In this document: positions 40,678 through 48,890 of the stretch, in pieces | Numbering within the stretch: the stretch's first letter is position 1 | Layout of the letters: each line of letters opens with the position of its first letter | Assembly: GCA_023091735.1 (NCBI GenBank) | Contig: JALKBU010000231.1 | Location: 1 to 58,222 of the forward strand | Length of the DNA: 58,222 nucleotides | Source: Trichomonas tenax | Taxonomy: Eukaryota > Parabasalia > Trichomonadida > Trichomonadidae | Direction of reading: 5' to 3' | The notes under the pieces: model-generated | What the model saw: the letters and a program-made list of their open reading frames with translations, nothing else | Database searches by the model: none | Told to the model about the DNA's origin: nothing | Position numbers and translations under genes: made by a program

Positions 40678-40780
40678 ATTCACCTCTTCTTAATTCAACC
40701 ACTTATGTATTCTTGTATACGCATCAAAAATTAATTCAGAATAATAAAAAAGAAGAGGTGAATACAAGAATACATAAGTG
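40678..40780. repeat. Interleaved double inverted repeat (pseudoknot order)
   Basis: A (40678-40691, ATTCACCTCTTCTT) pairs with A' (40750-40763) and B (40700-40717, CACTTATGTATTCTTGTA) pairs with B' (40763-40780), both perfectly. The order A-B-A'-B' is that of an H-type pseudoknot. It lies in the 3' flank of the RasGAP-like gene (minus strand). Confidence 0.85.
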
Positions 40781-40808
40781 AAATGTTTATACCGATATTA
40801 ATAACATG

Positions 40809-42164
40809 TTACATATCGATCTGAGGAAGAGCGAGGAACTGTTCATAGAGATCATGGTAATTAAGGAATTTAGCTGCGCGAACGAACTCAGAAGAGTTGT
40901 TGACCATGAATGGAAGAAGTGTTTCGATATCTTTCGCTGAGCACTTCTCTGCTGGTTCAATCTTGAAATCTTCTGGGAATGAAGCTAAAGAATCAATCAA
41001 ATCACGCAATTTATTGACCTGATCGATATTGTCTTTCTCTTGGAGGTTGTATATTGTCACCAATGGCTTAATTTTACCATTTGCTGTTGGACTTCTGAGA
41101 AGAAGCCGTGGGGACATCAAACGCAGGAAAAGAACACCACTAACAGCGAATCTCTTGCATTCTGTGTCTGGGAACACGCGTTTGCCTTCGAGATAAATTG
41201 TATTCAACATGAATCTCGATCTTGGAGAGAGATCCATGTTTTCAACGCCTGTCATGAAGTTCTGTATGAGCGCCTCCGAGTCAAGGGACAAAGAATTCAA
41301 GAAATTAACGAAAGCAGGATCTTTTCCAATTAAATATGTTGTCAATGAAACAAAGAAGTTGTTTCCGCGCATAGCAAGAGAAGGTGACTTGTAGTCCTTA
41401 AATTCGGTCCAAGCGATGAATCTGTACAAAGCTGGGAAGCTCGATCCAACAATATTCAGCCATGATTGTAAAATTGGTGCCATATCATCCTTTGTATAAG
41501 TGCAATGCTGATATAACATCAAAAAGTTCAAGTCTGTAAATAATGATCGATAAAATGGAAGTGTGAAAGCGTTAACTGGAGGAAATGCTTTGGAAGCACC
41601 AATAGTCTGATAAAAAGCCAAAAGTGGTATTGGTTTGTAATTTTCGGCGCTCATTTCTTGAAGAATTTGTGTGATATCGCGAATAACGTTTTTTGATTCT
41701 TTCTTTATTGTTGAAAACATCGAAAACTCGTATTCCGCTATTTTGAGGGTTGCTTTTTTGAAGTCAAATATGGCTTCATTTGATTTATCAATGTAGAAAC
41801 CTTGATTCAGCGTTAAATCAAGCACAAAGTAATCATACAAAGCGGAAATAATGAATCCAGGATTTCCATTTGGTAGTTTTATTGGTATTACGTATGAATA
41901 ATTCTTTGCTGGAGGAATGCTGATTTTAATATCACGCGTGACAACAAGAGATTGTCTATGAACAAACCTTCCTGCGATATCAGCAATCTCTGGAGAATAC
42001 TTAAATGGCTTTTTCTCAACTTGAATTTCTAAATTTGGATTTATTTCGCTTTTACTTGGGAACATCTGAGTGAGCTCCGATTTAAGGAGAACCGGGAACT
42101 CAAAAAGTTCTGTGTACTGAGAAATCAGTTCACTGAACATATCTTTGTTATCAATATTGAACAT
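40809..42164 (-). CDS. RasGAP-like protein
   Basis: The frame begins with TTG at 42197, but the first ATG at 42164 (MFNIDNKDMF) gives 451 aa and follows an initiator-like TCATATTT within 15 nt. Residues 1-130 are beta-rich and could be a C2-like or unknown module. Residues about 180-430 are helical and match the RasGAP fold: LAMRGNNFFVSLTTYLIG (264-280, R266 in the position of the LFR-type finger) and FLRLMSPRLLLRSP (346-359), which resembles the FLRFI-PA-SP block. Such proteins stimulate Ras-family GTP hydrolysis. Whether R266 is a real arginine finger is uncertain. It shares a divergent promoter region with IFT122. Confidence 0.75.
   Translation of the reverse strand: MFNIDNKDMFSELISQYTELFEFPVLLKSELTQMFPSKSEINPNLEIQVEKKPFKYSPEIADIAGRFVHRQSLVVTRDIKISIPPAKNYSYVIPIKLPNGNPGFIISALYDYFVLDLTLNQGFYIDKSNEAIFDFKKATLKIAEYEFSMFSTIKKESKNVIRDITQILQEMSAENYKPIPLLAFYQTIGASKAFPPVNAFTLPFYRSLFTDLNFLMLYQHCTYTKDDMAPILQSWLNIVGSSFPALYRFIAWTEFKDYKSPSLAMRGNNFFVSLTTYLIGKDPAFVNFLNSLSLDSEALIQNFMTGVENMDLSPRSRFMLNTIYLEGKRVFPDTECKRFAVSGVLFLRLMSPRLLLRSPTANGKIKPLVTIYNLQEKDNIDQVNKLRDLIDSLASFPEDFKIEPAEKCSAKDIETLLPFMVNNSSEFVRAAKFLNYHDLYEQFLALPQIDM
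42072..42079 (-). other. No distinct feature; RasGAP coding sequence
   Basis: This short site lies inside the RasGAP-like coding region and carries no separate signal. The initiator-like TCATATTT of that gene is at 42172-42179. Confidence 0.05.
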
Positions 42165-42171
42165 CACAAAA

Positions 42172-42179
42172 AAATATGA
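42172..42179 (-). promoter_or_regulatory. Initiator-like element of the RasGAP-like gene
   Basis: TCATATTT on the minus strand lies 8-15 nt before the chosen ATG (42164) and resembles the Trichomonas initiator. It supports 42164 over the TTG at 42197, which lies upstream of it. Confidence 0.4.
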
Positions 42180-42266
42180 AATGATTTTGACATTCAAATC
42201 TCATAAATTGATGAATTTATATATTATTCATATTTTTATACTTATATTAACAATAAAATAACGTTT

Positions 42267-42277
42267 TGACATGTAAA
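42267..42277 (+). repeat. TGACATGTAAA motif
   Basis: Exact copy of the 11-mer seen at 29886 and 48546, about 100 bp upstream of the RasGAP-like ATG. Confidence 0.5.
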
Positions 42278-42937
42278 AAAATTTTTGACTAAAACCTAAA
42301 TCACTCAAAAAGTCTATATCTAAATAACATCAATGACCAAAAATGCAGATAATCAATTCTAACTCTATATTAGAACATATTTCTCGTTTTATAATTGCAA
42401 TATATCACGTTTTACAGATGAAAAATTGAATATTAGATATTTTTATAATGAAAGAATTACTTTTCCTTTAGAAAAGATTTTTGATTCTGTAATTTTGGCT
42501 TCACTTAAATTTCAGCTATATCTATATTTATCTAATTCAAACATGTTGGCAGAGTTTGGCTTTTCGAAACAAAATAATATTTCATTTTTTTTATTTATTG
42601 AGTTGAAGCTCATATAATTCTAGGATTAATCATTATTTCTTGAGGAAAATATAATGTCAATATATTAAATCCTTAAATGGATAAAATAAAGCGATATTTT
42701 CAGGTATTTCCTTACATAAGAATGAGAAAATGTGAACATATATAACCTTAGGAGAAAAATAAAATTGCTTAATGATGGCATGAAAAAAGTTTCGATATTT
42801 AATATCAAGATAAATATCTCACAAAATCATCCCAAACTTCGCATACAATCATTATTCTTTACATCAAATCAAAATATCAACACAAAGGATATCTAATAAT
42901 TTTCAGAACAAATTGAGCACGTTTACAAAATAAAAAA
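42278..42937. other. Divergent promoter region, RasGAP-like / IFT122
   Basis: AT-rich, no gene. A frame at 42426-42617 is short, hydrophobic and random in codon use, so I do not call it. The IFT122 start is preceded by CAGAACAAATTGAGCACG. Confidence 0.55.
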
Positions 42938-45900
42938 ATGGACTTCCGCACGATATGGAAGACTCCATTCTCAAAACCTTTAGATAAAATTGCAGTTCGC
43001 TCATTGTGTTATAAACCGGACTTCTCACAACTGATTGCGTCATATTCCAACGATCTTTTCTTCCTTTCGCCCGAGACTGGTGATATTATCGAACAAAAGC
43101 GTGCACACCACGCGACGATTTACTGCGTGAAGTGCTCTCCCGACGGCACTTTCTTCGCGTCTTGTGATTCGGACGGAAAAGTTGTTATTTGGAGATCATT
43201 AAATAATGAAGGTTACGTTTCGTACGGAAGCTCCAACTCTGCGACAGCGCTCGAGTGGTGTCCATCCAAGCAGCTCCTTATTTCCGTTGCTAAAAAAGAA
43301 TATCGAATTTGGAAACCAGAAGACACTGCTGCAGCTCCTGTTGAAGTCCAATTCCCAATTCTTTCGATCGCTTTTTCACCATCTGGTGATACATTCATGT
43401 TATCTTTCGATAATGGCCTTTTACACGTTGTATCAGTCGAAAATCAAGAAGTTCTTCAGACATTTAATTATTCTTCGATCGTAACAACAATGAAATTCAG
43501 CACAATCGACAAGAAAGACTATTTAGTTACTTCAGATTTGGACTGCAGAGTTTCAATGTATCGAATCAGCGATAAAACACTTGTCGGCAAAAATTCTATT
43601 CCATTCGAAGCTCTCTGCTGTTCATCTGTTGGTGATAGCACATTTTTCTTTGCTTTTGCAGGTATTTCAGGGAAAGTTTCGTTATTGACATCTTCTCTTT
43701 CATATCTTGGCGACTTCCAAAGTGGAAGTGACTGGATCTGGGACATCGCTGTTGATAAGCGTGGCAGAGTTGCTATAGCTACAAAGGAAGGCTACGTTGA
43801 ATTACGAAGCATCGATTTTGGCATCGCATTCGCTTCTGCTGGTGATGTTGTCGCTTACAGAAACAGTGTCAACTCAATGGTAATCAAAAATATCATCAAT
43901 GGAAATACAAAAGATATGTCTTTCAACAAAATCATCGCTTCAACAACAATGTCATCAAACTTCCTTCTCGTGCAGTTCAAGGATAGCGTCATCACATACA
44001 AATACTTAATCGATAATGAACACGAAGGCCAATTAATTGTCGAAAAAATCAACGAAATTCCAGGCAATTTTGAGAAATCGTTATTCGCAATCACACGCAT
44101 CCACATCATATCCGCTGAAGCAAACCAGCTCGCATTCTATGACTTGACTGGCTGCAGGTTACCAGGATTCAGCTTCTCAGCTCCAATCACATCACTCAGA
44201 ACAACATCAGCTTACAACGACGGTGTTATCATCGGATGTGCTGATGCTCGTGTTTACTTCGTTATGATGGATATGAAGGAACCAGTTCTTTTGGCACGTC
44301 ACACTTCTCCTGTTGCAGATGCGATCAGAAGTGGCCTTATTGTCACCGTTCGCGGAAAGAATGGAGAATGTGGAATTTACGACAGCTTCGAGAGGAAGAC
44401 AATTTCGATGCTCGAAAACGTCCACAGCATGGCATACAGCGATCGCGTTGAGGGTCTTCTTGCTACAAGTAACGGAACAGAAGTCACCATTCACTTCAGA
44501 GACTGCAAACCAATCACGCAGTTCATTGAAGGTGATATTCTTGCATTCGTTAGAAACAAAGTCATCCTTACAAATGAATGCGCATTGGAGACAATCGATG
44601 CCCCACTTCCGATCAAGGAACTGATTGAGCGCGACGACTGGGACACCATCAAGAGATTGTGTGATCTCGGACCAAGTGAGGACCAGTTAACATTGATTGC
44701 AAAGGAAGCCATCAAAGCAAAGAAGTTCGAAGTTGCGAGATTGATATCACCAGACATTTCCAAGAGTATGGCATTCTTCGTTAACGAAGTTCTCCCGACA
44801 ACACCAAACGAGAACATCAACGACACAATTGCTATCTTCCTCGGCGATGAGAGCTACTCAAAGAAGAACAAACCAAGCGATGCAGAAGCAGATTCACCAG
44901 CAGCACATAATCCAGCTAAGTATAGAGCCATTGAACTCGAAAAGGCCGGCGCACAAGAAGAGGCACTCAACGCTTACGCAGAATGTGGTGAATGGGACGA
45001 TGTTTTCAGATTGGCTGAAGAGAGGCACCTCGAGAAAGCAATCGTTGATTTCGCGTTCCCAGAGGAGCACACAGAAAAGGCCGCTAAGATATTACTCAAA
45101 GCTGGCCTTGGCGAAGGCGCTATTAGGCTTTTGACGAGATCTCAGAATCACGAAAACCTTGCAAAGGCCCGTGTTTATCTTGGTCAGTGGGTTGAAGCCA
45201 TCTCTTTGTCAAGACTTTACGCATCTGTTTACAACATTGTGTATCCAAGATTTGGTGAGTTATTGTTCGAAAGCGGAAGATTCTTCGAGTCCCTTGTCTG
45301 CTTCTTCATCCCTGAAAAGCACGACGACAGAAATGCAGCTTTACAGAAGATGGTCGAGTGCGCTTCCATATCTAAAGCTTTCGATCAGTTGAGCTTCTTG
45401 TTCCTCATGCACGCGTTCAATGATGCTGACTCATACTGGAGGCTTTTCCATCGTACAACAGCATATCTCACAGCACAGAGATTGAGAAACATGACTCTTC
45501 TGCCAATGTCACTCGAAGACTCGAAGCTTATCTTCATGATGTCATATTACTTGCTTGCTTGCATCGCTGAGTTCCCACTTCTTGGTGTTAATGTTCTCGA
45601 TGTCCTCGTTCAATTGCTTGTGAGCTCTTCTGCACTTGGAATGAAGAAGTGGCTCACATATGCACTCAAGGAGATCTCTGCATTCAAACTTGATGAGAAG
45701 ACAAAGCAGATCAGCCAGCGCGCAGCAAGAGCTTCACGTGAGGCACAAGATGACCAGCAAATCACATTCCCATGCCCAAGATGCAAGAAGGACATATTCC
45801 AATCGGCTAAAATGCCAATTCTCTGCTGCGGAAGCTGCGGAATGAGGCTTGCATTCTCTGCACATTCATGCAGACCTCTTCCACTCGTTGCCTTCACATA

Positions 45901-46288
45901 CACTCCAACAGCCAAGGAAACACGTGGTCCAGAGGAGCTCATCAGCATTGAACCAGGAATTGCCGTTAATTCGGAGATCCCTGCAGACAATGTCAGTGAG
46001 CGCTTCCTTATGGAGCAGCCTGCTGAGCTTTTCGTCGTCCAGAGCTTGAAGAAGAAGGCAGGTGTAAAGCCTCAGCTTTGGTACAACCAAGAGCTCGCTT
46101 GCATCCACGTTTGCTCAACATGCGGTGTGATGCTTGATGATGAGGACTTCGAGCAGACAACGATGTCCAATGAATACTGCCCAGTTTGCCGTACAGCATT
46201 AATAGAAGGCGCAAAGAGCGAAGACATTCACAACGAAATCCTTGAAATGCTTAGACCTTTCGAAGACGAATCCCCTGTTTCATTTTAA
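42938..46288 (+). CDS. IFT122: IFT122, intraflagellar transport complex A subunit
   Basis: An 1116-aa protein with the IFT122 plan. WD40 repeats occupy about 1-560 (TIYCVKCSPDGTFFASCDSD, SATALEWCPSKQLLISVAKK, ILSIAFSPSGDTFMLSFDNG, VTTMKFSTIDKKDYLVTSDL). TPR-like helical repeats follow (KAGAQEEALNAYAECGEWDD, LAKARVYLGQWVEAISLSRL). The C-terminus has two zinc-ribbon-like modules, CPRCKKD...CCGSCG near 945 and CSTCG...CPVCR near 1060-1080, which also end known IFT122 proteins. IFT122 belongs to the IFT-A complex for retrograde transport and ciliary membrane-protein entry. Its presence fits a flagellated cell. The length is close to the family's (about 1100-1240 aa). Confidence 0.9.
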   Translation: MDFRTIWKTPFSKPLDKIAVRSLCYKPDFSQLIASYSNDLFFLSPETGDIIEQKRAHHATIYCVKCSPDGTFFASCDSDGKVVIWRSLNNEGYVSYGSSNSATALEWCPSKQLLISVAKKEYRIWKPEDTAAAPVEVQFPILSIAFSPSGDTFMLSFDNGLLHVVSVENQEVLQTFNYSSIVTTMKFSTIDKKDYLVTSDLDCRVSMYRISDKTLVGKNSIPFEALCCSSVGDSTFFFAFAGISGKVSLLTSSLSYLGDFQSGSDWIWDIAVDKRGRVAIATKEGYVELRSIDFGIAFASAGDVVAYRNSVNSMVIKNIINGNTKDMSFNKIIASTTMSSNFLLVQFKDSVITYKYLIDNEHEGQLIVEKINEIPGNFEKSLFAITRIHIISAEANQLAFYDLTGCRLPGFSFSAPITSLRTTSAYNDGVIIGCADARVYFVMMDMKEPVLLARHTSPVADAIRSGLIVTVRGKNGECGIYDSFERKTISMLENVHSMAYSDRVEGLLATSNGTEVTIHFRDCKPITQFIEGDILAFVRNKVILTNECALETIDAPLPIKELIERDDWDTIKRLCDLGPSEDQLTLIAKEAIKAKKFEVARLISPDISKSMAFFVNEVLPTTPNENINDTIAIFLGDESYSKKNKPSDAEADSPAAHNPAKYRAIELEKAGAQEEALNAYAECGEWDDVFRLAEERHLEKAIVDFAFPEEHTEKAAKILLKAGLGEGAIRLLTRSQNHENLAKARVYLGQWVEAISLSRLYASVYNIVYPRFGELLFESGRFFESLVCFFIPEKHDDRNAALQKMVECASISKAFDQLSFLFLMHAFNDADSYWRLFHRTTAYLTAQRLRNMTLLPMSLEDSKLIFMMSYYLLACIAEFPLLGVNVLDVLVQLLVSSSALGMKKWLTYALKEISAFKLDEKTKQISQRAARASREAQDDQQITFPCPRCKKDIFQSAKMPILCCGSCGMRLAFSAHSCRPLPLVAFTYTPTAKETRGPEELISIEPGIAVNSEIPADNVSERFLMEQPAELFVVQSLKKKAGVKPQLWYNQELACIHVCSTCGVMLDDEDFEQTTMSNEYCPVCRTALIEGAKSEDIHNEILEMLRPFEDESPVSF

Positions 46289-46489
46289 TTATAATACTAA
46301 ATATTTCTGTTTCATTTTAATAATAAGCATATAATTTTCAATTTTTTTGAACAACTATGAAATTTGGATATAAAATTCAATATAGAGTTTCATTAGTTAT
46401 ATCAAATAGAAGAATCTGAAATATTCTACAATGCTAACTCAAAAAAATCTATAAATTAGTGTTGTCTGATGCTAAAAATAGGAAAAGAA

Positions 46490-46658
46490 TTTTAGTATCA
46501 ACCCCTGCTTTTATATACCCCAATTATATATAGTGTAATACCCTGCTTAAGCCGATCCCTAATTTATAAAGTGTGCCCCAACTTTTATTAGGCCCCTAAA
46601 TATTTCTGAGTCAGACCCTATATAAACCCCAAAATATTTGGTATCTGCCCCTGATTAA
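46490..46658. repeat. Periodic C-tract array upstream of the BRCT gene
   Basis: Nine runs of three to four C on the plus strand (ACCCCTGC, ATACCCCAAT, TACCCTGC, GATCCCTAAT, GTGCCCCAAC, GGCCCCTAAA, GACCCTAT, ACCCCAAAAT, TGCCCCTGATT) lie at intervals of about 15-20 nt. It mirrors the G-tract array at 17915-18085 in the opposite orientation. Confidence 0.65.
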
Positions 46659-46670
46659 TTTGGCGCCAAA
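46659..46670. promoter_or_regulatory. E2F-like palindrome TTTGGCGCCAAA
   Basis: A perfect 12-bp palindrome that contains the E2F/DP consensus TTTSGCGC on both strands. It sits at the beginning of the BRCT open frame, before any in-frame ATG, so it could be a promoter element of this DNA-damage/replication gene. Confidence 0.5.
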
Positions 46671-48243
46671 AACGATTTTTTCAAGATTCTGGATTTCGCC
46701 GAGTGTCAAAGAAAATCGCCATCAAGCGATTAAAAACATAACGACATTAGTCCCCGGGATAAAGGAAACTCGTGAATCAGCGAAAAAAGGTATTATTCAC
46801 GTTGGAAATGTTGAAGAAGCCGTGAAAAATGCCACAAAACCAATAACATTCATAACAAACGATACATTGACGTATTCTATTCGAAACAACATAAACATTT
46901 CATCGATACTAAAAGAAAATATGAAATTAATTTCTTTATGTCTACATAAAACAACAGTATCAACGTGTGGATTTAGCAGTTCAAACAACATTAAGATTGC
47001 GAGAATGGTTATCCTACTAGGTGGAACATTCACCCATGTTTTTAATGATGAAACTGATATTTTAATTGTTTCAAATGTGTTGAGACCTTCTTACTACGCT
47101 GCAGCTAAACGAAATATCCCCACAGTCAGTGTGGAATGGATTGTGAACTGTTTTAAGAAAAATGATAAAATTAAATTTGATGAATTTATTGTTCCATGCT
47201 TTAATAGGATCATTTTCACATCAACAGATCTTCAGCCGGACGTAAAGAAACGTGTGAAACGTGAAATTAGCAACAATGGAGGAACATGGTCAGATAAACT
47301 TGATGATTCAACAAGTTTCTTGATATCGGACTCAATGACGATGACATCGAAGCTCAGCATCGCACTGGCAGCAAAAGTATGGATTGTGCCATCAAAATGG
47401 ATTTTTGAGTGCTCAAAAAATAAAATTGCACCTGATGATTATTTCTTGAATTGGTGGCAAATTGGACTCACAAAGAAGCGAATATTTGAAGGTATTACAT
47501 TCAATGTTGATGCCTCAATCAGATCTGATATATTAACAGAGGCAATTATCTCTAATGGAGGATTAATTGTCGAAAAAAGCGATTATTTAGTTTGCCCATC
47601 ATGTTTTTCATCTTCTTCTGGCTCACGGAAGAAAGTCACTCAATTTTGGGTCTGGCAGTGCATATTTCACAACGAGCTCCTGGATCCCGATGATTCTCAG
47701 CTATACTATCCTCATTCGAACAATATTTTACCTATTGCAGAGTTTGAAGGAAAAGCATTTTTTGTTTCTTCCATTGACTCACAAATTTTTTCATTTGTTA
47801 TTCACGCAATTCGCGAATGTGGAGGAATTGTTACATTCAGATTAACGGAAAAGACATCATATATCGTTTCTGATAAGGTGGATAATAAAATAAAAGAGAA
47901 ATCAGCGCAGAAAAACATTCCAATTGTCAATTCTGAATGGATCATTAATATGTACAGCATTGGAAAGATTCCAAAATCAAAGTCAATCAACCATGACATT
48001 CAGCGTATTTATAGTATTACTCGTAAAGAAACTCCAAATCCAAGGAGTAAAGCAGTTTCTATCGATGATATCACTTTTCCTAGTTCAGTGAATGAATCAG
48101 GAACAAGTGGTCCTGACAGTGATGAAATAAAGATATTAGAACCTAAAATTATCGATCCAAAGATCCATAAACCAATCTATCTTAATTCCAGCTCAAGTGA
48201 TAGCGAGGATGATCCCCTTCTTAGAGAGCTTAACTTCTATTGA
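46660..48243 (+). CDS. Multi-BRCT protein, TopBP1/Rad4(Dpb11)-like
   Basis: The open frame has no ATG before codon 88 (46921). It is open from 46600, but its 5' sequence carries the E2F-like site. At least four BRCT domains follow: about 90-165 (CGFSSSNNIKIARMVILLGG...VEWIVNCFKK), 185-262 (NNGGTWSDKLDDSTSFLI...PSKWIFECSKN), 275-345 (ISNGGLIVEKSDYLVC...FWVWQCIFHNEL) and 362-440 (IRECGGIVTFRLTEKTSYIV...NSEWIINMYS). The first 87 residues (FWISPSVKENRHQAIKN) also look coding and may be a degraded or partial BRCT0. An acidic Ser-rich tail (SSSSDSEDDPLL) ends the protein. Such proteins link replication initiation to the ATR checkpoint. The true start could be 46921, or an exon upstream may be joined by an intron. 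Confidence 0.85.
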   Translation: MAPKTIFSRFWISPSVKENRHQAIKNITTLVPGIKETRESAKKGIIHVGNVEEAVKNATKPITFITNDTLTYSIRNNINISSILKENMKLISLCLHKTTVSTCGFSSSNNIKIARMVILLGGTFTHVFNDETDILIVSNVLRPSYYAAAKRNIPTVSVEWIVNCFKKNDKIKFDEFIVPCFNRIIFTSTDLQPDVKKRVKREISNNGGTWSDKLDDSTSFLISDSMTMTSKLSIALAAKVWIVPSKWIFECSKNKIAPDDYFLNWWQIGLTKKRIFEGITFNVDASIRSDILTEAIISNGGLIVEKSDYLVCPSCFSSSSGSRKKVTQFWVWQCIFHNELLDPDDSQLYYPHSNNILPIAEFEGKAFFVSSIDSQIFSFVIHAIRECGGIVTFRLTEKTSYIVSDKVDNKIKEKSAQKNIPIVNSEWIINMYSIGKIPKSKSINHDIQRIYSITRKETPNPRSKAVSIDDITFPSSVNESGTSGPDSDEIKILEPKIIDPKIHKPIYLNSSSSDSEDDPLLRELNFY

Positions 48244-48890
48244 AAATAAAAATAATGCATATTAAATAACTTTTTATTGGAAGCAAGTCATGCCAGCCTA
48301 ATCCTGGCATAAAGAAAGACAGGAAAAATGGAGCATAAAAAACTTCATCATCACGTATTGCTATTACAACGAGATACCACTGATTTTGGAAAAACCCAAC
48401 ACCGAATGCAACGCTAAGAAATAGATTTGGAAAAAAAAATCCACAGCTTGAAATATTCAAATATCATCCCAATAAAAGTATAGATCATCATACGTTTTGC
48501 TTTGTTTGAGCAAGATAGCATGATATTTTTAGTAAATGTAAAATATGACATGTAAATACATTTTTTGTCGTGTAGTATCACAAAAAATCCGTTATAATTT
48601 AGTTCTTCAATTTAATGATATGAATGATATAGGAAATGTGTGTATAGTATATAGAAAAAGCTACAAAGGACAACTCCTCATTTTATGGTTGGCGGAGATC
48701 AAGATGAGGTCGCCACTGACAACACCATGCTCTGACCTTATTCGTACAATTTTACGGTTTCATAGCGAATCATCATTATATAAACATTTTGTCATGTAAA
48801 ATGCCATATGTCAAATTTTTAAATTTTCATCATTTTCTAAAGCTAAGTTCTGAAAAGATTATTGATTTATCAAAATAAAAATATAAAAAT
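48244..48890. other. Convergent intergenic region
   Basis: It separates the convergent BRCT and LRR genes. A plus frame at 48545-48799 is probably random. TGACATGTAAA (48546-48556) and TGTCATGTAAA near 48789 occur here. Confidence 0.5.
48546..48556 (+). repeat. TGACATGTAAA motif
   Basis: Exact copy of the 11-mer also found at 29886 and 42267; a one-mismatch copy (TGTCATGTAAA) lies near 48789. Confidence 0.45.

Noticed and set aside
42426..42617. A short hydrophobic plus-strand frame between the RasGAP-like gene and IFT122.
   Set aside because: Random codon use, no motif and in a divergent promoter region.
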